DNA of 35,910 nucleotides from an uncultured Ruminococcus sp. (GTDB lineage Bacteria; Bacillota; Clostridia; Lachnospirales; Lachnospiraceae), in the NCBI GenBank assembly GCA_946494335.1, contig CAMMBV010000038.1, positions 1 through 35,910 on the forward strand, in the 5' to 3' direction. The notes under the pieces were generated by a model. The model was given only the letters and a program-made list of their open reading frames with translations. It ran no database searches and was not told the DNA's origin. This document shows, one piece after another, positions 1 through 6,895 of the stretch; position 1 is the stretch's first letter, and every line of letters starts with the position of its first letter. The translations under genes were made by a program, and so were the position numbers.

Positions 1-26
1 AGATAGTCAAAATCCCTTCTTTTTAA

Positions 27-158
27 AATGTCCTTGACAAAGGGTACACTTTATTCGGCCTTGTGAAGGAAGGTCTTATTACGATTCCTGCTGCGGCACA
101 GCATGCAGACATGGAGCCATCAGAATTTGAGAGAGAATATCGGGATTATTTAAAGTGA
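27..158 (+). pseudogene. C-terminal remnant of an unrecognised gene
   Basis: An open frame runs from just after a TAA at 24-26 to a TGA at 156-158. Its end reads like a protein tail, with residues LVKEGLITIPAAAQHADMEP followed by an acidic helix ending in DYLK. There is no ATG or ribosome-binding site upstream, and the window edge hides earlier context. It could be the tail of a decayed gene whose other parts lie in another frame or outside the window. The family is not recognised. Confidence 0.25.
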
Positions 159-247
159 CAGGCACGAATGACATTTATAAAGGATTACAGTGGCCGGGCG
201 TCCATAAGCGGATCAAAAACAAATAACTTTTATATTATTGCACAGTT

Positions 248-296
248 TTGTAAAATGCGGTGAATTGATTGACAAAAGACAGGCCGTATTTTACAA
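248..296. repeat. Operator-like inverted repeat around the first promoter
   Basis: TTGTAAAATGCGG at 248-260 is matched on the other strand by CCGTATTTTACAA at 284-296, with 12 of 13 positions complementary. The right arm overlaps the -10 box and the left arm lies just upstream of the -35 box. Both arms precede the expected transcription start, so this is better read as a regulator binding site than as an RNA hairpin. The regulator is unknown. Confidence 0.45.
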
Positions 297-297
297 T
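269..297 (+). promoter_or_regulatory. SigA-type promoter of the Gfo/Idh/MocA gene
   Basis: A perfect TTGACA at 269-274 is followed after 17 bp by TACAAT at 292-297. The downstream gene starts at 336 behind AGGAGG at 322-327. Confidence 0.75.
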
Positions 298-335
298 AAA
301 ACCGGTGGGCAAATAATATACAGGAGGTATTTGCA

Positions 336-1481
336 ATGAAACTGAAATTCGGTATGGTGGGAGGCGGAAACGGAGCTTTTATCGGAAACGTGCACCGGCA
401 TGGAGCGGTGATGGACGATCTGGCAGTATTATGTGCCGGCTGTTTTACGAGAAATGAGGAAAAAAATCTTATGACGGCCCGGGAATGGGGCATTTTAGAT
501 GAAAACAGAGTTTACGCCAATTATCGTGAGATGGCCAAAGCAGAGGGGGAAAGAGAAGACGGGATTGATTTCGTGTCTATCGCAACCCCCAATGATACAC
601 ATTATGAAATTGCCAGATGTTTTATGGAGCAGGGTATTCATATCATGTGTGATAAGCCGCTGGCGCTGAATGCTGCTCAGGGAGAAGAGCTGGAAGCTAT
701 GGCCCGGGAGAAGGGGCTGCTTTTTGGCGTCACCTATACGTATACAGGCTATGCGATGATAAGACAGGCGAGGGATCTGATCGATGCGGGAGAGATCGGC
801 AATATCCTTACGGTAGTGGGGGAGTATCCTCAGGAATGGCTGTTGGTACAGATGGTCAGTGACCGGTCTGATCAGGCTACCTGGAGAATGGATCCGGCCA
901 GAAGCGGTCCTTCCGGCTGCTGCGCTGATATCGGAACTCATGTGGAGTGTCTGATTTCCAAAATGACGGGACTGGAGCCGGACAGCGTACTGGCAAGATT
1001 TGAACGACTGCCGAAGGATCAGGAGCTGCCGCTGGAAAATAACGTTCAGATTCTGGTGAACTTTAAGGGCGGAGTTTCAGGAATGATCTGGACTTCTCAG
1101 GTGGCGATCGGCCATGAAACGGATCTTTGCATCCGGATTTTCGGCGACAGGGGTTCTATTGAATGGCAGCACAGAAATCCGGCGGAGCTTAGAGTGACCA
1201 AAATTAATGAACCGCCGCAGATTTATACGGCGACCAGAGATTATGTATCTCAGGCATGCAGGGATTTGTCCAGACTTCCGTCGGGGCATCCGGAAGGATT
1301 TTTTGAGGCCTTTGGAAATATTTACCGCGGTTTTTGTTCTCATCTTCTGGCAAAGAAGGAGGGACGCGATCCCGGAAGCTTTGGCTATCCCACGGTGGAG
1401 GACGGAGTAAGAGGCATAAAATTCGTAGACGCCTGTTTGAAAAGCGACAGGGAAGGCAATGTATGGACGAAAGTGGATTAA
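336..1481 (+). CDS. Gfo/Idh/MocA family oxidoreductase
   Basis: NAD(P)-dependent oxidoreductase of 381 aa, the usual length for this sugar and inositol dehydrogenase family. The N-terminal Rossmann fold shows the dinucleotide loop GGGNGAFIG near residues 9-17. The family's EKP motif appears as CDKPL near 105-109, with K107 as the likely catalytic lysine. D198 and H202 in ADIGTHVE match the catalytic D-x3-H pattern. The ATG at 336 is set by AGGAGG eight bases upstream. It stands alone behind its own promoter and a possible operator. The substrate, probably a polyol or sugar derivative, cannot be told from sequence. Confidence 0.88.
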   Translation: MKLKFGMVGGGNGAFIGNVHRHGAVMDDLAVLCAGCFTRNEEKNLMTAREWGILDENRVYANYREMAKAEGEREDGIDFVSIATPNDTHYEIARCFMEQGIHIMCDKPLALNAAQGEELEAMAREKGLLFGVTYTYTGYAMIRQARDLIDAGEIGNILTVVGEYPQEWLLVQMVSDRSDQATWRMDPARSGPSGCCADIGTHVECLISKMTGLEPDSVLARFERLPKDQELPLENNVQILVNFKGGVSGMIWTSQVAIGHETDLCIRIFGDRGSIEWQHRNPAELRVTKINEPPQIYTATRDYVSQACRDLSRLPSGHPEGFFEAFGNIYRGFCSHLLAKKEGRDPGSFGYPTVEDGVRGIKFVDACLKSDREGNVWTKVD

Positions 1482-1484
1482 TAC

Positions 1485-1513
1485 TGGACTTTATTTGTCA
1501 TATATGGTAAAAT
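1485..1513 (+). promoter_or_regulatory. Promoter of the flavodiiron protein gene
   Basis: TGGACT at 1485-1490 and TAAAAT at 1508-1513 are separated by 17 bp. A TG one base before the -10 box makes it an extended -10 promoter. AAAGGAG at 1527-1533 is the ribosome-binding site. Confidence 0.55.
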
Positions 1514-1540
1514 AAAGAAAAAACACAAAGGAGATTCATT

Positions 1541-2704
1541 ATGAAAGATGTTATAATTTCAGATTCCGTAAAATATATCGGTGTGGACGATACCACCATA
1601 GATTTGTTTGAGAGCCAGTATCACGTTCCCAACGGTGTTTCTTATAACTCCTATGTTATTCTGGATGAGAAAACAGCCGTTATGGATACGGTGGATCCAA
1701 GGGGAACACAGGAATGGCTGAAAAACCTGGAGTGTGAATTAAACGGCAGAACACCGGATTATCTGATCGTATCCCATTTGGAGCCGGATCATGCCGGAAG
1801 CATTCAGGCGCTGGCTGAAAAATATCCGCAGATGAAACTGGTGAGCAATGTGAAAGCGCTGAAAATGCTCCCGCAGTTTTTTGATTTCGACCTTACAGGC
1901 CGTACGGTGGAAGTGAAAGAGGGAGACACCCTTTCTCTGGGAAGTCACACCCTTCATTTTGTAATGGCGCCCATGGTTCACTGGCCGGAGGTTATGGTAG
2001 AGTATGAATCTACGGAAAAAATCCTCTTCTCCGCTGACGGGTTTGGAAAGTTCGGAGCCCTTTCCGCCGAAGAGGACTGGCTGTGTGAAGCGAGAAGATA
2101 TTTTATTAATATTGTTGGAAAATACGGCGCTCAGGTACAGGCGCTGCTTAAAAAAGCCGCCGGCCTTGACATCAGCATGATCTGCCCGCTTCACGGACCT
2201 ATTCTGAAAGAAAATCTGGGATATTACATTGAAAAATACGATATCTGGAGCAGCTATCGTCCCGAGGATGAAGGCGTTCTTGTGGCTTATGCTTCCATTC
2301 ACGGCAATACGGCAAAGGCAGCGAAAAAGATGGCGGAAATTCTTGAAGAGGCAGGCGCTCCCAAGGTTGTTCTTAAAGATCTGGCAAGAGACGATATGGC
2401 GGAAGCGGTGGAGGACGCTTTCCGTTACAGTAAACTGGTGCTGTGCTGTGCTACATATGACGGCGGACTTTTCCCCTGCATGGAAGATTTTCTTGCGCAT
2501 CTGCGTGCGAAAAATTATCAGAAACGTACGGTGGGACTGATGGAAAACGGTTCCTGGGCTCCCACAGCGGCAAAATGTATGAAAGGGATCCTGGACGGCA
2601 TGAAGGACCTTACGATCTGTGATCAGACAGTGACTATTCTTTCCACCATGAAAGAGAAAAACCTGGAGGAAATGAAAGGACTGGCATCAGAGCTTCTGGC
2701 TTAG
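1541..2704 (+). CDS. fprA: A-type flavoprotein (flavodiiron protein)
   Basis: Cytoplasmic flavodiiron protein of 387 aa that reduces O2 to water and, in some members, NO to N2O, protecting anaerobes from oxygen. The N-terminal metallo-beta-lactamase domain carries a complete diiron site: H79, E81, D83 and H84 in HLEPDHAGS, then H147, D166 and H218. A flavodoxin domain starts near residue 246, with the FMN phosphate loop in ASIHGNTAKAA. There is no rubredoxin or reductase extension, so electrons must come from a separate partner. It has its own promoter and is monocistronic. Choosing between O2 and NO as main substrate is not possible from sequence. Confidence 0.93.
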   Translation: MKDVIISDSVKYIGVDDTTIDLFESQYHVPNGVSYNSYVILDEKTAVMDTVDPRGTQEWLKNLECELNGRTPDYLIVSHLEPDHAGSIQALAEKYPQMKLVSNVKALKMLPQFFDFDLTGRTVEVKEGDTLSLGSHTLHFVMAPMVHWPEVMVEYESTEKILFSADGFGKFGALSAEEDWLCEARRYFINIVGKYGAQVQALLKKAAGLDISMICPLHGPILKENLGYYIEKYDIWSSYRPEDEGVLVAYASIHGNTAKAAKKMAEILEEAGAPKVVLKDLARDDMAEAVEDAFRYSKLVLCCATYDGGLFPCMEDFLAHLRAKNYQKRTVGLMENGSWAPTAAKCMKGILDGMKDLTICDQTVTILSTMKEKNLEEMKGLASELLA

Positions 2705-2743
2705 AATTTGCTGATAATTCGGCAGTCTTTTCCTAAATTACCG

Positions 2744-2772
2744 TTTACAAATCCTCCCAGATGCGATAAAAT
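2744..2772 (+). promoter_or_regulatory. SigA-type promoter of the CoA-transferase gene
   Basis: TTTACA at 2744-2749 and TAAAAT at 2767-2772 are spaced by 17 bp, 40 bp before the start codon at 2812. AGGAGG at 2796-2801 is the ribosome-binding site. Confidence 0.7.
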
Positions 2773-2811
2773 AATAACAATAAATCCGTAACAAGAGGAG
2801 GATTATACCAG

Positions 2812-4371
2812 ATGAAAAAGGTAAATATTATTACGGCAGAGGAAGCTGCATTAAAGGTTCAGGACGGCGATACCATCGCAACCGGCGGTTTCGTAAGCTG
2901 CGCCTGCCCGGAAGCCCTTTCCACAGCTTTGGAAAAACGTTTTCTGGAGACAGGACATCCCCAGAATCTGACCTTGTTTTTTGCGGCAGGTCAGGGACAT
3001 CGTGACGGTACAGGCGGCGACCACTACGGTCATGAAGGCATGGTAAAACGTGTTATCGGAGGCCACTGGGATCGAGCTCCGAAACTGGGCGATCTGGCCC
3101 TTGCAAATAAGATTGAAGCGTACAATCTGCCCCAGGGCGTTATCTCACATATGTACAGAGATATCGCGGCACATAATATCGGTACCATCACTCATGTAGG
3201 CCTGTATACATTTGCAGATCCCCGCAACGGCGGCGGAAAACTGAATGAATGCACCAAGGAAGACCTGGTAAAGATCGTGAATATCGATGGTGAAGAGCGT
3301 CTTCTTTACAAAGGATTCCCCATTGACGTAGTGTTCCTGCGGGGTTCCTACTGTGATGAATACGGAAACTGTACCGTACATAGAGAGATTGGACCGCTGG
3401 ATGTAACAGCGATGGCACAGGCCTGCAAAAACTCCGGCGGAAAGGTTATCGTACAGGTGGAAAAAATCGTACAGGGCGGATCACTGGATCCGAAGCTGGT
3501 AGCAATTCCCGGTATCTATGTTGATTCAGTGGTGATCGGTTCTGATGAAGACAACATGCAGTGTCTGGGAATGCCCTATGACGGAGCGCTGACGGGTGAA
3601 TTCCGGATTCCGGTGGATGCAATTCCTCCGATTCCCATGGATGCCAAGAAGATTATTGCACGCCGTGCAGCGATGGAACTTCCGAAGGATGCGATTGTCA
3701 ATCTGGGAACCGGAGCTCCGGAGAAGATTGCCAATGTGGCTGCAGAAGAAGGAATTTCCGATTCCATGACGCTTACCGTGGAAGCAGGTTCCATAGCAGG
3801 TGTTCCCTACGGCGGCACACAGTTCGGTGCAGCTGCCAACTCCATGGCGATTCTGCCTCACAATGTGCAGTTTGACTTTTATCAGGGCGGCGGCCTGGAT
3901 ATTGCATTCCTGGGTCTTGCTGAGACAGCGCCAAACGGCGATCTGAATGTATCCAAGTTCGGTACCCGTCTTGCCGGAGCTGGCGGATTTATCGATATCA
4001 CGCAGAATGCCAAGAGAGTAGTTTACTGCGGTACGATGACTGCCAAAGGTCTGAAAACAGAATGTAAAGACGGAAAACTGGTTATCACCCAGGAGGGTGC
4101 GAAAAAGAAATTTGTCAATCAGGTAGAACAGATCACCTTCTCCGGTGATTACGCCAATAAAGTAAAACAGCCGGTACTGTACATCACAGAGCGCTGTGTA
4201 TTTGAACTGCGTCCGGAAGGGGTAACGCTGATTGAAATCGCTCCGGGTATTGATCTGCAGACACAGGTTCTGGATCAGATGGAATTCAAACCGCAGATTG
4301 CAGAAGATCTGAAGCTGATGGATGAAAGAATTTTCCGCGACGAACTGATGGGACTGGCTGACGAAAAATAA
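2812..4371 (+). CDS. Propionate-type acyl-CoA:carboxylate CoA-transferase
   Basis: Single-chain class I CoA-transferase of 519 aa with fused alpha and beta halves. It moves CoA between short-chain acyl-CoA donors and acetate or propionate in fermentation. The catalytic glutamate is E324 in TVEAGSIAG, the position known for Clostridium propionicum propionate CoA-transferase. The glycine-rich NLGTGAPEKIA stretch lies just before it. The length fits the Pct/YdiF group. It has its own promoter and ends at a strong bidirectional terminator. The exact donor and acceptor are unknown; an acetoacetate- or butyrate-directed enzyme is possible. Confidence 0.88.
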   Translation: MKKVNIITAEEAALKVQDGDTIATGGFVSCACPEALSTALEKRFLETGHPQNLTLFFAAGQGHRDGTGGDHYGHEGMVKRVIGGHWDRAPKLGDLALANKIEAYNLPQGVISHMYRDIAAHNIGTITHVGLYTFADPRNGGGKLNECTKEDLVKIVNIDGEERLLYKGFPIDVVFLRGSYCDEYGNCTVHREIGPLDVTAMAQACKNSGGKVIVQVEKIVQGGSLDPKLVAIPGIYVDSVVIGSDEDNMQCLGMPYDGALTGEFRIPVDAIPPIPMDAKKIIARRAAMELPKDAIVNLGTGAPEKIANVAAEEGISDSMTLTVEAGSIAGVPYGGTQFGAAANSMAILPHNVQFDFYQGGGLDIAFLGLAETAPNGDLNVSKFGTRLAGAGGFIDITQNAKRVVYCGTMTAKGLKTECKDGKLVITQEGAKKKFVNQVEQITFSGDYANKVKQPVLYITERCVFELRPEGVTLIEIAPGIDLQTQVLDQMEFKPQIAEDLKLMDERIFRDELMGLADEK

Positions 4372-4391
4372 AACTGACAGATGAATAAAAT

Positions 4392-4431
4392 GAAAGGATC
4401 CGTAAAGTCTTTCGGCTTTACGGATCCTTTC
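4392..4431. terminator. Bidirectional terminator between CoA-transferase and sodC
   Basis: A perfect 16-bp inverted repeat (4392-4407 with 4416-4431) has an 8-base loop. It is followed by GTTTT on the plus strand and ATTTTATT on the minus strand, so it can end both convergent units. Confidence 0.85.
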
Positions 4432-4434
4432 GTT

Positions 4435-4941
4435 TTATGGAAGACTGGCTTCTTTAATTTCTCCGCAGGCAATTTTGGAACCGGAATTTCCTGCCGGCTG
4501 GCTGGTAAAGTCATCGGGCATATCGTGAATAACTGCCGTTTTTCCAATGACCTCGTCGGGGTAGAAACGTCCCGTGTAGAACATGGAAAGCGTATAGCCA
4601 TTATCAGCAAACAGCGGCGGCAGATCACCTGCGTGGGAGGGGTGAAGACAATCGTCTGGATTGTAATGGCCGCCGGTCATTCCAAATGCACCTTCTGCGT
4701 TGTCAGCGCATTCGCTTCCTTCGTGTATGTGAAAACCGAATATTTTGCCCTCGCAGGTCTGATCGGATGAGGGCAGGCCGTCGATTTGTGCAATGACGAA
4801 GGTGCCGTTAAAGAGCGGATAAAAATATACGCTGCCGTTGATGTTAGGATACGCTTTGGAACCGTGAATGTTTGCCTGGGCCTGCAGGGGTATCTTTAAA
4901 AGTGAAGATAAGATTTCAATAAAGGCGTTTTCCATAAGCAT
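4435..4941 (-). CDS. sodC: Cu/Zn superoxide dismutase family protein in the cotJ operon
   Basis: Converts superoxide to O2 and H2O2. The 168-aa protein carries all expected metal ligands: H71 and H73 (FHIHEG), H92 (GGHYNP), H100, H103 and D106 (HAGD), and H139 (VIHD). C78 and C159 fit the family disulfide. The usual active-site arginine near the end is lysine (GSKIACG). No signal peptide is visible, so it is not an ordinary exported SodC. Its ATG overlaps the stop of the displaced cotJC 3' end as TGATG, and no separate ribosome-binding site is obvious. It therefore looks like the fourth gene of cotJABC-sodC, probably a mother-cell or coat enzyme whose H2O2 product feeds the CotJC catalase. 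Confidence 0.85.
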   Translation of the reverse strand: MLMENAFIEILSSLLKIPLQAQANIHGSKAYPNINGSVYFYPLFNGTFVIAQIDGLPSSDQTCEGKIFGFHIHEGSECADNAEGAFGMTGGHYNPDDCLHPSHAGDLPPLFADNGYTLSMFYTGRFYPDEVIGKTAVIHDMPDDFTSQPAGNSGSKIACGEIKEASLP

Positions 4942-5051
4942 CAGCAGTCACTGCAGCTGCATTTTGCAGGAAGGTCGAAACTGGGGTTGAATGCATAGAA
5001 GTTATTCTCATCCAGATTTTCCTGCACAGACCGGAGCGCTTCACCGAAACG
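4941..5051 (-). pseudogene. cotJC: Displaced 3' end of cotJC
   Basis: This minus-strand frame is open from the core repeat to a TGA at 4943-4941. After RFGE from the repeat it reads ALRSVQENLDENNFYAFNPS and ends with the cysteine-rich KCSCSDC. RFGEALR followed by an NFYAFNPS-like tail is what follows the last metal-binding motif in clostridial CotJC proteins. It has no start or ribosome-binding site of its own. Joined to the 5' part at the 12-bp repeat, it restores a 208-codon gene in frame. It is therefore a displaced exon-like piece rather than random decay, with no stop or frameshift in its 36 sense codons. Confidence 0.85.
5040..5051 (-). repeat. Left attachment site core (direct repeat copy 1)
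   Basis: TTCACCGAAACG (plus-strand reading) is identical to 7230-7241. In the cotJC direction it encodes RFGE in the correct frame. It lies 18 bp past the recombinase stop codon, as expected for an attachment site at the end of a recombinase-bearing element. Confidence 0.85.
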
Positions 5052-5069
5052 GGAGAAATCCAGCACACG

Positions 5070-6575
5070 TCAGAAATTCCAGGTAATGGTGATTTTTCCT
5101 TCGCAGATGACGATGGTCTGGATAAAGATGGCTGCGACCGCCTGTTTTTTCTGGAAACCGGCCTTTTCCCAAAGTTTGACAGGATCCTGAAACAATGTGT
5201 CGTGCGGCGGATGACGAAAGCGGCAGTACCGGAGCTTTTCAGTCAGTTCTATTTTTTGGCTGTTCAGCCGGTTGATCTGGCGGGTTATATATGAGGTTAC
5301 TATTTCGTCCGCCTGGGGGAGTTTGGATAAAAGTTCCTGTATCTGCTGGTCAATTTGAAGCAGAAGAAGCTTATGGCTGTTTTCCTCAGCATAGAAGTCT
5401 TCTTCAGGGAGGGTAAGTGTTCCTATCTTGGTCAGCATTTGTTTGATTTTGGAAAATACAATCTGTTCCAGCAGTGTAACGTACACGGTTCCTCCGGTGC
5501 CGGGACATCTTTTCTTTCCGGTTTCCTGGGCTGTTTTGCATATAAAATATTTATGCCACCGGGTGTTGGATTTGGCGATGGACAGACTGCGGCCGCAGTG
5601 TCCGCATCGCACTGTGCCGGACAGCCAGGAGTTTTCCGCGCAGCCGTTTTTGGAAGAATGGCTGCTGGCTGGACAGCGGTTCCTGCATGCCAGCCACAGC
5701 CGGGAAGAGACAATGCCCTCATGGGGAGCCAGAACCACTTCTTTGCCGGCCAGGCTGTTTTGGCTGCGGGCTGAGGAAGTATTTTTACTGTACAGGTAGC
5801 AGGCATGGAAAGCGGAGAAATCGGATATGGGATTGATGATATCTGCTCCCTGCTCCTGGAAATACGTATAGATATCTGCATCTGCTCTGACATAGATGGG
5901 ATTGCGGAGAATATCGCTGATTCTTGAGGTGTTCCAGGCGCCGCCGCGCAGATGGCGGATATTATGTGTATCAAAGTATTTTACGATATCATTCAAGGAA
6001 TATCCAGGCTTTGCGTAGAGAGTATACATGAGCTGAATCTGTTCTGCCTCTTCCGGGACAGGCACATACATAGCGCTTTTGATTCCGTCAATGACGGCGC
6101 TGGTTTTTCCAAAGCCGTAGGGAATGCGGCCGCCCATGTAAAGGCCGCGTTTCAGGCGTGCGTGGTAGGAATCGGCCACCCGTTTCTGAATGGTCTCTCT
6201 TTCCAGCTGTGCAAATACAATGCATATATGGAGCATGGCTCTGCCGATGGGAGAGGATGTGTCAAATCTTTCTGTCGATGAGATAAACTCTACATGGCAG
6301 CTCTGAAATGTTTCCATCATATTTACAAAATCCAGGATAGAGCGGCTGATACGGTCCAGTTTATAAACGATCACTCTTGAAATTTTTCCCAGACGGACAT
6401 CCTTAAGCATCTTTTCAAAAGCCGGTCTTCTGGTATCTTTTCCGCTGTATCCTCTGTCAGCATATATTTTATAAGGATTTCCCCGTGTCTCATATCTGCA
6501 GAATTCGATCTGGCTTTCGATGGATATACTGTCTTCCTTTTCTACCGACTGCCGGGCATACAGGGCGTCATACAT
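5070..6575 (-). CDS. Large serine recombinase of the cotJC element
   Basis: Site-specific recombinase of about 501 aa, the size class of SpoIVCA, which excises skin from sigK. The resolvase domain has the nucleophile S10 in YARQS and the conserved YKLDRISRS. A Recombinase domain follows at about 140-250, starting with IPYGFG. The zinc ribbon has C324/C327 (CGHC), C346 and C357. A leucine-rich coiled coil follows at about 385-440. The frame extends upstream, but the ATG at 6575 is chosen because it gives the family N-terminus MYDALYARQS and overlaps the preceding ORF's stop by 8 bases. Its stop lies 18 bp from the left repeat. It is codirectional with cotJ, so operon read-through could express it. 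Confidence 0.93.
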   Translation of the reverse strand: MYDALYARQSVEKEDSISIESQIEFCRYETRGNPYKIYADRGYSGKDTRRPAFEKMLKDVRLGKISRVIVYKLDRISRSILDFVNMMETFQSCHVEFISSTERFDTSSPIGRAMLHICIVFAQLERETIQKRVADSYHARLKRGLYMGGRIPYGFGKTSAVIDGIKSAMYVPVPEEAEQIQLMYTLYAKPGYSLNDIVKYFDTHNIRHLRGGAWNTSRISDILRNPIYVRADADIYTYFQEQGADIINPISDFSAFHACYLYSKNTSSARSQNSLAGKEVVLAPHEGIVSSRLWLACRNRCPASSHSSKNGCAENSWLSGTVRCGHCGRSLSIAKSNTRWHKYFICKTAQETGKKRCPGTGGTVYVTLLEQIVFSKIKQMLTKIGTLTLPEEDFYAEENSHKLLLLQIDQQIQELLSKLPQADEIVTSYITRQINRLNSQKIELTEKLRYCRFRHPPHDTLFQDPVKLWEKAGFQKKQAVAAIFIQTIVICEGKITITWNF

Positions 6576-6750
6576 CTTTTTTCTGGTTCCCGGTGCCCGA
6601 AAAAATTTCATAAAGCTGATTTTGAATCCGCGAAAGTACCTGATAATATTGGGACGTATCGAAATCAGGGTGCCGGTGATTCAGGATGAAGTGCATGTTA
6701 TCCTGTGATATACGTTCGCTTTTTATGCGGTATGTGTTGGCTTCAGTCAT
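6568..6750 (-). CDS. 60-aa protein coupled to the recombinase; candidate directionality factor
   Basis: The 60-codon ORF has a near-perfect AAAGGAGG eight bases before its ATG at 6750, stronger than anything near the recombinase start. Its stop overlaps the recombinase ATG (ATGTATGA), implying coupled translation. The sequence is polar, with a possible helix around QYYQVLSRIQNQLYEIF. The family is not recognised. Small proteins encoded beside serine recombinases can be recombination directionality factors; SprB of SPbeta is a precedent of similar size. That role is inference from position and size only. It could also be just a leader peptide. Confidence 0.65.
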   Translation of the reverse strand: MTEANTYRIKSERISQDNMHFILNHRHPDFDTSQYYQVLSRIQNQLYEIFSGTGNQKKDV

Positions 6751-6780
6751 GAGAACTGCCTCCTTTCGCGCTGATGATAC

Positions 6781-6810
6781 AGTCTATGAGTGAATGCAAG
6801 TACGGTATTA
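6781..6810 (-). promoter_or_regulatory. Possible SigE/SigK-like promoter of the recombinase operon
   Basis: On the minus strand CATAGACT (6788-6781) matches 7 of 8 positions of the SigE -10 consensus CATACANT. TAATACC (6810-6804), 15 bp upstream, matches 5 of 7 of KMATATT. An AC 16 bp before CATA also suits SigK, although the trailing TA of its -10 is imperfect. The palindrome CGGTATTACCG at 6803-6813 overlaps the -35 and may be an operator. Short consensus matches of this kind can arise by chance. Confidence 0.35.
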
Positions 6811-6866
6811 CCGGTCAAATTGACTGCAGCGCAGAGGGGAAATCATCGATCCTGTTTTAAAAAGCA

Positions 6867-6895
6867 TTGCCTTTATGATAGTACTCTGATAAAAT
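6867..6895 (+). promoter_or_regulatory. SigA-type promoter of the phd antitoxin gene
   Basis: TTGCCT at 6867-6872 and TAAAAT at 6890-6895 are spaced by 17 bp, with an extended TG before the -10. The palindrome AGTACT lies between the boxes at 6880-6885 and could be an autoregulatory site. The promoter diverges from the recombinase unit. Confidence 0.6.

Noticed and set aside
34-50. TTGACA at 34-39 with TACACT at 45-50
   Set aside because: The spacing is 5 bp, so it cannot be a SigA promoter, and no good -10 occurs 17 bp downstream.
5355-5774. Plus-strand open frames of over 100 codons opposite the recombinase, sodC and cotJ genes (also 4381-4770 and 7248-7904)
   Set aside because: They mirror strongly supported minus-strand genes, have no ribosome-binding site and show no family features.
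6576-6611. Longer recombinase start at 6611
   Set aside because: The extra 12 residues precede the family N-terminus, overlap the 60-aa ORF and lack a ribosome-binding site; the coupled ATG at 6575 is better.
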